DNA of 34,280 nt from a virus, in IMG/VR virus record IMGVR_UViG_3300012964_000031, positions 1-34,280 of that record; one strand, given 5' to 3'. Each line of letters starts with the position of its first letter. Position 1 is the first letter of the stretch. The notes under the pieces were generated by a model that had not been told where the DNA came from, ran no database searches, and was given only the letters and a program-made list of their open reading frames with translations. Made by a program: the position numbers and the translations under genes. Below, piece by piece: positions 1 to 5,965 of the stretch.

Positions 1-4
1 CCTC

Positions 5-631
5 GTGCTGCTCGAGGGTGTACCGGTCGTATCGTTGCCGGAAGAAATAATCCCTCCCGGTCCGGTAGCGTCGCTGGAGCAAAGGGCTGCCGATGCCGCC
101 AGGGACGCCGAGAAATTGCGCAACCAAAGCAAGGCCGCTCGGCGGGCCGGCGGCAAGGCTGGCAAGAAACTGGAAAGGAACGCGCGCCGAGGGCCGAAAA
201 AATCTTTTTCGACTTATATGGGCGTCTATAACGGCGGCCGCACCGCGGATGGCCGGCAGCGCTATTTGTCTTCCTTTTACAAAGATGGCAAGAACAAGTA
301 TCTGGGCACATTCCATATCGAGGAAGAGGCCGCGGCGGCCGTTGCTCAAGCCCGGGGCGACAAAGCTGAAGCCCGGCGCCTTTATCAGATTGCCCGCCAG
401 AAGCAAATCGATCTCGCCGAATCGCAACGTCTTGACTATATGGGCCGCCGCAAGCAAGCAGATGCCCCCGAGCAGAAAGAGAATAATCCCGACCGGAGCG
501 CATCGCGCCGGCCGGTGGCCCAGGCGAAGGTCGTCTATCGCTGTAAGCGATGCAACCTGACGTTCAAGACCAAGCCGAAGCTGTGCGAGCAATGTCACAG
601 CGGGGAGTTCATCGAGGAGCCCCAGGAGTGA
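5..631 (+). CDS. AP2-like domain protein with C-terminal zinc ribbon, possibly 5'-partial
   Basis: I see a basic N-terminal half rich in Arg, Lys and Ala. A central segment around residues 68-115 (Y-M-G-V-Y then Y-L-G-T-F followed by EEEAAAAV) resembles the AP2/integrase-type DNA-binding fold found in phage homing endonucleases and in plant ERF factors. The last 30 residues carry CxxC...CxxC (CKRC and CEQC), a zinc ribbon. No HNH catalytic motif is visible, so this is more likely a DNA-binding accessory protein than a complete homing endonuclease. The GTG at position 5 is the first start available, but the frame is open to the window edge and the true start may lie outside. It stands upstream of terS, in a zone of small accessory genes. 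Family assignment is by motif only. Confidence 0.6.
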   Translation: MLLEGVPVVSLPEEIIPPGPVASLEQRAADAARDAEKLRNQSKAARRAGGKAGKKLERNARRGPKKSFSTYMGVYNGGRTADGRQRYLSSFYKDGKNKYLGTFHIEEEAAAAVAQARGDKAEARRLYQIARQKQIDLAESQRLDYMGRRKQADAPEQKENNPDRSASRRPVAQAKVVYRCKRCNLTFKTKPKLCEQCHSGEFIEEPQE

Positions 632-660
632 ACCACGAAGGGCACGAAGAGCAACAAGGA
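631..660 (+). repeat. CCACGAAGGGCACGAAG-type short tandem repeat
   Basis: A degenerate run of the CACGAAGRG unit begins at the stop codon of the AP2-like gene and ends about 15 bases before the next ATG. Other copies of this family lie at 1041, 4895, 32491, 32652, 32689, 33444 and 33769. The unit supplies purine-rich GAAGG sequence close to start codons. Confidence 0.8.
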
Positions 661-674
661 TGGGAAGATAGACC

Positions 675-1016
675 ATGAGTTATTGGATAACCCTGAAGAA
701 TGCTGGCTTAGTCGTTGACACGGATACGATTCGTCAAGAAGGAGGAACGTACGTCTTCGGTGGCCAAACAGAAGCTGAATTGAATGTGACCTACAACTAT
801 GCCCGCCATTTTGATTTCAGACAGCTTGATGGGATGAAGGCGGTCGAAGCCATGCCCATACTCAAAGAGGCGATAGATAAACTCAAGGATGACATGGTAG
901 ATGATTATTGGAAGCCTACCGAAGGAAACGTCAAACGGGCAGTCACCACGCTTTATGAATTTGCTCGATATAGCGTCGAACACAAAATGCTCGGCGCTGA
1001 ATTTGAAGTCCATTGA
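675..1016 (+). CDS. Conserved phage protein of unknown function
   Basis: This is a 113-residue soluble protein. Its central pattern EGGTYVFGGQTEAELNVTYN and the following Tyr/His/Phe stretch resemble a small protein I recall from many tailed phages and prophages, whose role is not known. No transmembrane segment, signal peptide or metal motif is present. The ATG follows a repeat-derived leader (GGATGGGAAGATAGACC), where GGGAAG could serve as a weak ribosome site. Base composition is more A+T-rich than the terminase genes downstream, so it may be an acquired accessory gene. Function is left open. Confidence 0.65.
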   Translation: MSYWITLKNAGLVVDTDTIRQEGGTYVFGGQTEAELNVTYNYARHFDFRQLDGMKAVEAMPILKEAIDKLKDDMVDDYWKPTEGNVKRAVTTLYEFARYSVEHKMLGAEFEVH

Positions 1017-1040
1017 TATGATTTTTAGTCTTCGTCGTTT

Positions 1041-1070
1041 TCACCACGAAGGACACGAAGGGACACGAAA
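1041..1070 (+). repeat. CCACGAAGGACACGAAG-type short tandem repeat
   Basis: Three degenerate CACGAAGG/CACGAAAG units fill most of the gap between two small genes and end about 12 bases before the next ATG. It belongs to the same family as the copy at 631. Confidence 0.8.
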
Positions 1071-1081
1071 GACGATAAACG

Positions 1082-1441
1082 ATGGATGAACGAAAAATGA
1101 TCCAAATGACCGCCGCGATGGAAGGGCAGGCTACGGTCATCAAGAACTTAGGCCGCAAGCATATGGTCTCAGAGATGGAACTCATCTGCCTGTGCAACTT
1201 CGCCAACTTAGGCCTCCTGGAGGTTTTCCGTGAGTTAGAAGGGCAGACTGGATATAAGGCCAGCCTGGAGATCGACCAGCTCAGAGAATCCATTCGACGG
1301 ACCTTTGCGACCAAACAAAATCCCGATGGCCTGGCCCGGCTCGCCCAGAGCTGCACGGCCATCCTCTGCGAGCATCATCTGTCACAATGGATTATCGGTT
1401 TAGACGATCAGCCGGAGGAAACCGCAGATGAACGCCGATGA
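1082..1441 (+). CDS. Hypothetical small helical protein
   Basis: This 119-residue protein is predicted to be helical and neutral to acidic. It has two cysteines in a CLCNFANLGLLEVF segment (about residues 37-50) and no motif I recognise. The last residues (DQPEETADERR) are encoded by a repeat of the GATGAACGCCGATGAACGC type, so the C-terminus may have been extended by repeat insertion. It lies directly upstream of the small terminase gene with a gap of about 20 bases and probably shares its transcript. No function can be assigned. Confidence 0.5.
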   Translation: MDERKMIQMTAAMEGQATVIKNLGRKHMVSEMELICLCNFANLGLLEVFRELEGQTGYKASLEIDQLRESIRRTFATKQNPDGLARLAQSCTAILCEHHLSQWIIGLDDQPEETADERR

Positions 1442-1515
1442 ACGCTGATTGCTGAGTAATCTGTGAAATCTGTGGCCAAGAAAACGCAAAACGCAAAACG
1501 CAAAACGCACAACGC
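1421..1515 (+). repeat. Composite repeat block (GATGAACGC, ATCTGTGAAATCTGTGG, CGCAAAACGC)
   Basis: Three short repeat families run into one another: GATGAACGC twice, TCTGTGAAATCTGTGG once, then CGCAAAACGC about four times. The block covers the end of the upstream gene, the gap and the first codons of the small terminase gene, where it encodes KKTQNAKRKTHNA. Confidence 0.75.
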
Positions 1516-2497
1516 CGCGAAGCTCAGCGAAGCGGCAGCGCAGCGTCTGGGCTTCGCCTGCAAGGACATCGCCCAGGCGGACGCGGCGGCGGGGATCCGG
1601 CCGAACCTGGCCAAGTATCTCGGCCGGCATCCGCGATTGCGGGTCGCCTTCGAGCGCGGTCGATTTCTGGCGAACCTCAAGGCCCTGGCGGGCGTGGTGG
1701 CGACGGTCTCGGAGGCAGCGCACAAGCTGGGCCTTGTTTCCGGAGAGGCCCTGCGCGAAATCTTAGACAACGACGCCGAGGCGGCGGATATTTGGAGCCA
1801 GACCAGGCTCGATACGATCATCCAGGCCCGACAGGCCCTGCTGACGGCGGCCAAGGAGGGCAACCAGACGGCCATTCGGGCAGTCGAAAATTATCTGCGA
1901 GAGGAAAAGCAGGCCACCGGCCCCTCCATGGACCAGATGCACCTTTCGCAAAAGGAGATCTGCGATCTATTCTCCGTCAGCCGGGTGACGTTAGGCGAAT
2001 GGCAAAGTAAACAAGGCCTGCCCCGCAACGTCGATAAGACGTACAACCTGGCCGATATGATCCGCTGGTTCGGCGAGTTCATCAGCCGCAAACAGGGCGG
2101 CCGCATCCTGCCGGCCGACAAGCTCCGCGACTTGAAGGCCGAAGAGAAGGCCATCGACTTAGCCGAGCGCCGCGGGCGGCTCCGTGATATCGAGGAGGTC
2201 ATCAGCGGCCTGGCCGTCCGCTGGCAGCGGATCGTCGGGGCATTCCGCTACAAGCGAAGGGAGCTCGCCATGATGGTCCACGGCCAGACCGTCGAGCGGA
2301 TCGAGGACGCCCTGGGCCGCTTCTTCGAGGACATCCAGCGAAGCTGGTGTGAGAAGCTGCCGGAGTTCGTGGATGTGCCGCCTGAGGCGGAGGGCAAGCT
2401 CAATGAGTTTCTCGAGCTGATGGTCAAAAAGATAGCCACAGAGGACACAGAGGACACAGAGAAAGGAAGCACACATGAATATAAAAAGAATATGTGA
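1463..2497 (+). CDS. terS: Terminase small subunit, lambda Nu1-like with an extra N-terminal domain
   Basis: The terminase small subunit recognises the packaging site and loads DNA on the large subunit. Residues about 156-200 (LSQKEICDLFSVSRVTLGEW, then NLADMIRWF) form a winged-helix MerR/Nu1-like DNA-binding domain. Before it lies an unusual 150-residue region with two helix-turn-helix-looking stretches and the typical small-terminase ending AAKEGNQTAIRAVENYL. At 344 residues it is almost twice as long as lambda Nu1. The GTG at 1463 sits in a CGCAAAACGC repeat that encodes the basic start, so the real start may be slightly downstream. The C-terminus (ATEDTEDTEKGST) is encoded by a CACAGAG repeat and overlaps the next gene by 23 bases. 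terL follows one gene later. Confidence 0.82.
   Translation: MKSVAKKTQNAKRKTHNAAKLSEAAAQRLGFACKDIAQADAAAGIRPNLAKYLGRHPRLRVAFERGRFLANLKALAGVVATVSEAAHKLGLVSGEALREILDNDAEAADIWSQTRLDTIIQARQALLTAAKEGNQTAIRAVENYLREEKQATGPSMDQMHLSQKEICDLFSVSRVTLGEWQSKQGLPRNVDKTYNLADMIRWFGEFISRKQGGRILPADKLRDLKAEEKAIDLAERRGRLRDIEEVISGLAVRWQRIVGAFRYKRRELAMMVHGQTVERIEDALGRFFEDIQRSWCEKLPEFVDVPPEAEGKLNEFLELMVKKIATEDTEDTEKGSTHEYKKNM
2435..2467 (+). repeat. CACAGAGGACACAGAG-type tandem repeat inside the terS 3' end
   Basis: Three copies of the GGACACAGA unit are read in frame as ATEDTEDTEKG near the end of the small terminase. The same family recurs at 31609, outside a gene. This is a clear case of a junction repeat captured as coding sequence. 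Confidence 0.8.
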
Positions 2498-2924
2498 AGA
2501 TTGCGTATTTTACGAAAAAAACGGGGCGACGAGCATAGCGATTTGTAGACGGTATGCGCCGCGGGCCCAGACTCGTTTGGATTTTGATGGTGTTAATCCA
2601 GATAACCCTCATTGGTCTGGGGAAGTGACTTGGCCAGCCGTTGAAGGGGATAGGGATTGGTGTGGCGAATTTGAATCAAGACAAGATAATAGTTGCGAAT
2701 TGCCACTAGCGCTGTTGAGCAGCCATATACGGAGATTTCTACGCATAAGGGAAAAGAAGGGTAAGCCCATACGGACCGTTGAGCAGCTTCTATCATTAAC
2801 CACAGTCGAAATATTGAGAGAGAATACGATAGGAGTGCAGACTCTTTATCAAATTGAACAACTGCAGAAAAAATTGCGTGGGAAATTTGGTTCCAAAAGA
2901 GAACCCCTCAAGGCGGATATATAA
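2475..2924 (+). CDS. Cys-motif protein with RNA polymerase alpha-CTD-like C-terminus
   Basis: This 149-residue protein has two parts. The N-terminal third shows CEDCVFYEKNG, then CRRYAP, then DWCGEF, a four-Cys pattern of a small metal-binding module seen in phage and environmental proteins. The C-terminal part (HIRRFLRIREKKG, then RTVEQLLSLTTVEILR, then TLYQIEQLQKKL) closely follows the helix-hairpin-helix layout of the alpha subunit C-terminal domain of RNA polymerase, in which promoter DNA and activators are bound. It overlaps terS, lies 19 bases before terL, and has lower G+C than both. A transcription role is an inference from fold resemblance only. Confidence 0.6.
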   Translation: MNIKRICEDCVFYEKNGATSIAICRRYAPRAQTRLDFDGVNPDNPHWSGEVTWPAVEGDRDWCGEFESRQDNSCELPLALLSSHIRRFLRIREKKGKPIRTVEQLLSLTTVEILRENTIGVQTLYQIEQLQKKLRGKFGSKREPLKADI

Positions 2925-2943
2925 GGATCCCTTGCGATAAAAG

Positions 2944-4896
2944 ATGATCCAAACAATCATAAATCATAAATCAGAAATCCGACGGCTTCACGTTCTGCCC
3001 CTGCAGGATGAGGAGCTGGATATCCTTCGTCCGCGCCAGCGGCCGCCGCTGATCGAGTGGCTGGAGAATAACTATATCCTGGAAGGGGGAACGGCGGCGA
3101 TCGAGGGTCCGTGGAGCCGGGAATACACGCCCTATTTCGTGGAGCCCGCCGAGTGGCTCAGCGATTCCACGACGAGGGAGCTCTGGATACGGGCGTGCAG
3201 CCAGGGCGGCAAGACCACCTTTGGCACCGGGTTCGTCGGTTATATCGCGGCGGTGTCTCCCGGTCCGACGCTGCTCATCATGCCGACCAAACCCGATGTC
3301 CAGAACCGAGTCGAGGCCCGGATCCGCCCGATGTTCCGGGCGAATGAGGACCTGCTTCGCCACGTCCGGGGCCGCGAGCGCAATATCTACATCGGCAAGC
3401 AGACCGTCATGGACCACATGAATCTCTACATCGGCTGGCCTACGACGGCGCAGGCCCTGGCCGATAAGCCGGTCTGCTACATCGAGGCCGATGAGGTCGG
3501 TAAATTCCCCGCCTTCGTTGGCCCGGAAGCTGACCCCATCTCGCTGATGCGCAAGCGCCAGCGGTGGTTCAAGGGCCGCTCAAAGCTCCTGGCGATGAGC
3601 ACTCCCGTCACGATGGATGATCTGGAGGATCAGAATTGGAAACGGGGCGATTGCTGCGAGCTGTGGGTGCCGTGCGCGCACTGCGGCCAGTGGCATCAGT
3701 TAGGCTGGTTTCGAGGCGAGAATGAGTACAACGTCGTCATTGAAAAGACCACTAAAGGTGATTGGTACAGCGAAGGGACCTACGCCCGGGGCCTGCACTG
3801 CTGGTACGAGTGCCCGCATTGTCACGCCCATTGGACCGAGGACGATCGCTGGAAGGCGGTGCAGGCGGGCAAGTGGGTGCCCGGCAGCTTGGCACTCGAT
3901 GCAAGAGGTAACCTGGTCGGTCAACTTCTTCCCATGACGTATCGTTCGATTCGGATCCACGCCCTCATGCTGCACCCGATGGTCGAGACGGTTTCCGGAT
4001 TAGTGGCCGAATTTGTCACGGCGGTCAAGGCGCGGGCCGCCGGCAATATCCAGCCCTACAAGGATTTCTGGAATAGCCAGCTCGCCCGCCCCTGGCAGGA
4101 AAAAAAGGCGATCACCGAGATCGAGGTCCTCAATCGCCACGTTGGCTCCTATCCGAAGGGCAAGGTCCCGCCCGGCGTCCAGATGGCGACCGCCGGCATC
4201 GATGTACAATTGGATCATTGCTATATCGCCGTCTTAGGCTGGGGATATTTGGGCCAGTGGTGGAGCCTCTTCGAGGAGCGGATTGAGACAGGGCCGACGG
4301 ACCGCTTAGAGAATCTTAAAAAACTGGAACCGTATCTTGCCATGCGCTTCGAGCTTTTGGAGGACCCCTCGCTTGTCATGCGGATAGCGCTCGCCGCCAT
4401 CGATCGCCAATATAACAGCGAGACGGTCGATGCCTTCTGCTGCCACTATGCCGGGATGCTGCCGATCATCCCCGTCATGGGCGATGACCGGTTGAATAAG
4501 CAGCCCTGGCGGGTCGGGGCCGCCGCCGGCGGGCGATTGAAGCGGTACGATCTGAATGTCACGATGTACAAGGATGCCCTCTATCGCGGCTATTTTGAGG
4601 CCATCGCCGCCGGGCCGGGCTACGGTCATCTTCACCGCGAAACCGAGTATTGGGTCTTGGAGCAGTTGACCAGTGAGACCAAAGAGATCGAGCGGCACGG
4701 CGAGCGGATCGTCTGGATCGGCTGGAAGCAGAAACCCGGCCGGGCGAACCATCTGTGGGATTGCAGCGTCTATGCCCGGGCGGCGGCGGAGATCCGGGGA
4801 CTCTGGACCTTGGCCGACCCATCGGCGCCCAAACAGGAAGCGCCGAAGCCGCCCGGCCGACCGGTGGGTCGAAGACCGATCAGGACGAAATACTAA
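2944..4896 (+). CDS. terL: Terminase large subunit, GpA family (ATPase and nuclease)
   Basis: This packaging motor cuts concatemers and pumps DNA into the prohead. The ATPase half has a Walker A-like CSQGGKTT (about residues 85-92) and a Walker B VCYIEADE ending near residue 184. A zinc-knuckle region follows with CAHC (244-247) and CPHC (290-293), characteristic of the lambda GpA family. The nuclease half begins at TAGIDVQLDH, with Asp420 as the likely first metal ligand, and continues with later acidic residues. The length of 650 residues matches the family (lambda gpA 641). The start lies in an AAATCATAAATCAT repeat, so the first 10-15 residues are uncertain. The stop is followed at once by a CACGAAG repeat. 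Confidence 0.93.
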   Translation: MIQTIINHKSEIRRLHVLPLQDEELDILRPRQRPPLIEWLENNYILEGGTAAIEGPWSREYTPYFVEPAEWLSDSTTRELWIRACSQGGKTTFGTGFVGYIAAVSPGPTLLIMPTKPDVQNRVEARIRPMFRANEDLLRHVRGRERNIYIGKQTVMDHMNLYIGWPTTAQALADKPVCYIEADEVGKFPAFVGPEADPISLMRKRQRWFKGRSKLLAMSTPVTMDDLEDQNWKRGDCCELWVPCAHCGQWHQLGWFRGENEYNVVIEKTTKGDWYSEGTYARGLHCWYECPHCHAHWTEDDRWKAVQAGKWVPGSLALDARGNLVGQLLPMTYRSIRIHALMLHPMVETVSGLVAEFVTAVKARAAGNIQPYKDFWNSQLARPWQEKKAITEIEVLNRHVGSYPKGKVPPGVQMATAGIDVQLDHCYIAVLGWGYLGQWWSLFEERIETGPTDRLENLKKLEPYLAMRFELLEDPSLVMRIALAAIDRQYNSETVDAFCCHYAGMLPIIPVMGDDRLNKQPWRVGAAAGGRLKRYDLNVTMYKDALYRGYFEAIAAGPGYGHLHRETEYWVLEQLTSETKEIERHGERIVWIGWKQKPGRANHLWDCSVYARAAAEIRGLWTLADPSAPKQEAPKPPGRPVGRRPIRTKY

Positions 4897-4918
4897 CCAC
4901 GAAGAACACGAAGAGACA
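4895..4918 (+). repeat. CCACGAAGAACACGAAG-type repeat after terL
   Basis: Two to three degenerate CACGAAG units start at the terL stop codon. They are followed by an AAATCATAAATCATAA element (about 4930-4947) and then by the AAGGAG ribosome site of the next gene. Confidence 0.75.
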
Positions 4919-4957
4919 TGAAGTAAATCGAAAATCATAAATCATAAGGAGTTCATT

Positions 4958-5251
4958 ATGAGTAAGAAGGATCAGTACAGTTTCCCGACCGTAAGCGTAT
5001 GCCCGCGGTGCCGGGGGACCCAAACGCGGGCCGTCTCGACGCAGGGCCGGATCCAGTACCGCGTCTGTCAAGCGCCTGTATGCCGGCATCGGTACACGGT
5101 GACGGGGACGCTCGTAAAAATAAGCAAATCGAAAGAACGAAAGGAGCAAAACAATGGCCAAAAAACAAACAAGTCAGACCAGTCCGACAGGTCAGACAAG
5201 TCCGATCAATCTGTTGGCGAAGTATCCGGAGCTGCGCGACAAATTGATTGA
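4958..5251 (+). CDS. Small zinc-ribbon protein, Ogr/Delta-like
   Basis: This 97-residue protein starts with a strong AAGGAG site 7 bases before the ATG. Residues 15-44 hold CPRC, an 18-residue gap, then CQAPVC followed by RHRYTVTG. The C-x2-C...C-x4-C layout is that of the P2 Ogr/Delta late-transcription activators, although the rest of that family is not visible. The C-terminal third (KTNKSDQSDRSDKSDQSVG) is encoded by a GTCAGACAGGTC repeat and overlaps the next gene by 98 bases in another frame, so it is probably not a folded domain. It could be a late-gene activator; any single-ribbon DNA-binding protein would look the same. Confidence 0.6.
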   Translation: MSKKDQYSFPTVSVCPRCRGTQTRAVSTQGRIQYRVCQAPVCRHRYTVTGTLVKISKSKERKEQNNGQKTNKSDQSDRSDKSDQSVGEVSGAARQID

Positions 5252-5453
5252 AGCGCTTGGCACGGAGCACTTCATGGTGACGGTGCACTGCCAGCTCGTC
5301 AAACCGGGCACGCCTGGAGACTTGCAGCACTACCTCTTTCAATGCGCCTATCCGCCCGGCGATATCGTCGGCTCGCTCAAGCATATAGCGACCGTGCACG
5401 CGGCCAAAACCAACCCGGCGGCGGACGTCTCAGGCGTGAAAGGATGGATCTGA
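5154..5453 (+). CDS. Hypothetical phage protein with repeat-encoded N-terminus
   Basis: This 99-residue protein starts inside the preceding zinc-ribbon gene with a good GAAAGGAGC ribosome site. Residues 5-18 (QTSQTSPTGQTSP) come from the GTCAGACAGG repeat read in a frame different from the upstream gene, so one repeat tract encodes the end of one protein and the start of another. Residues 20-99 look like a compact alpha/beta protein (LLAKYPELRDKLIEAL, later FQCAYPPGDIVG). No family is recognised. It ends 2 bases before a 30-bp palindrome. Confidence 0.55.
   Translation: MAKKQTSQTSPTGQTSPINLLAKYPELRDKLIEALGTEHFMVTVHCQLVKPGTPGDLQHYLFQCAYPPGDIVGSLKHIATVHAAKTNPAADVSGVKGWI
5171..5207 (+). repeat. 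GTCAGACAGGTCSGACAG-type tandem repeat in coding sequence
   Basis: Four degenerate GTCAGAC/GTCCGAC units lie in the region where two genes overlap, and they are translated in both frames. Other copies occur at 9051, 26165, 27566 and 27716. Confidence 0.8.
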
Positions 5454-5455
5454 CA

Positions 5456-5485
5456 AAAATTCTTTACAACGTTGTAAAGAATTTT
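5456..5485. promoter_or_regulatory. 30-bp perfect palindrome, candidate operator or hairpin
   Basis: The half-site AAAATTCTTTACAAC is followed without a gap by its exact reverse complement, 2 bases after the stop codon of the upstream gene. As DNA it would suit a dimeric repressor or recombinase; as RNA it would form a long A/U-rich hairpin. A second, imperfect A-tract/T-tract inverted repeat follows at about 5492-5518. Together they open a 242-base non-coding segment before the virion genes. Confidence 0.75.
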
Positions 5486-5582
5486 CGTTTGGAAGCCAAA
5501 AAACGGCATTTTTTGCTTGTTTGGGGGCATTGAAAGTGGGCCAATAGAACCGATTTAACAACTGAAAACTGAATAATCTTTG

Positions 5583-5637
5583 AAAGCTGCTGGCGGCGGA
5601 TAGGATCTGCCAGCAGCTTTTTTTGTCCGCCGCCAGC
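5583..5637 (+). terminator. Intrinsic terminator with an overlapping alternative hairpin
   Basis: Arms AAAGCTGCTGGC (5583-5594) and GCCAGCAGCTTT (5609-5620) pair perfectly over 12 bp and run into a T7 tract (5618-5624), a textbook rho-independent terminator. In addition GCTGGCGGCGGA (5589-5600) is the exact complement of TCCGCCGCCAGC (5626-5637), so a second 12-bp hairpin competes for the left arm. It separates the terminase group from the portal group. Confidence 0.8.
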
Positions 5638-5695
5638 GAATCTTCATGTGCAAGAAAAGAAAACCGCGGCCGAGAAAATAGCTCGGTAAGATTTC

Positions 5696-5965
5696 ATGGC
5701 GCTGGACAGTACCTCGACACTCGATGACGCCCTCGGCCAGTATAACGATAACCTCGACTGGGATGGGGATGCAACTAAGGCCGGTTTAGCCTTAGCGGCC
5801 GTCCGCTGGATCCTCGTCAATCGTCCCCGCATCATCGCCACCAATAACCGCACGATCAACTTCGACGCTTTGGCCGACGAAAAAAAATGCCTCGAGGAGT
5901 TCATCGCACACGCCGGGACCAACGTCAATCGCTGCTCCTTCACGCGGGGAGGGATGCTGACATGA
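5696..5965 (+). CDS. Head-tail joining protein, gpW-like
   Basis: This small 89-residue protein lies between terminase and portal, the place of lambda W, which seals the filled head and provides the tail-joining surface. The sequence has an N-terminal helical part (GLALAAVRWILVNRP) and a C-terminal beta-helix part (RTINFDALADEKKCLEEFI) that resembles the gpW pattern of an R-x-hydrophobic strand followed by a helix. Similarity is positional and structural, not strong at residue level. It overlaps the portal start by four bases (ATGA), which argues for coupled translation. It is the first gene after the 5583 terminator. Confidence 0.6.
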   Translation: MALDSTSTLDDALGQYNDNLDWDGDATKAGLALAAVRWILVNRPRIIATNNRTINFDALADEKKCLEEFIAHAGTNVNRCSFTRGGMLT

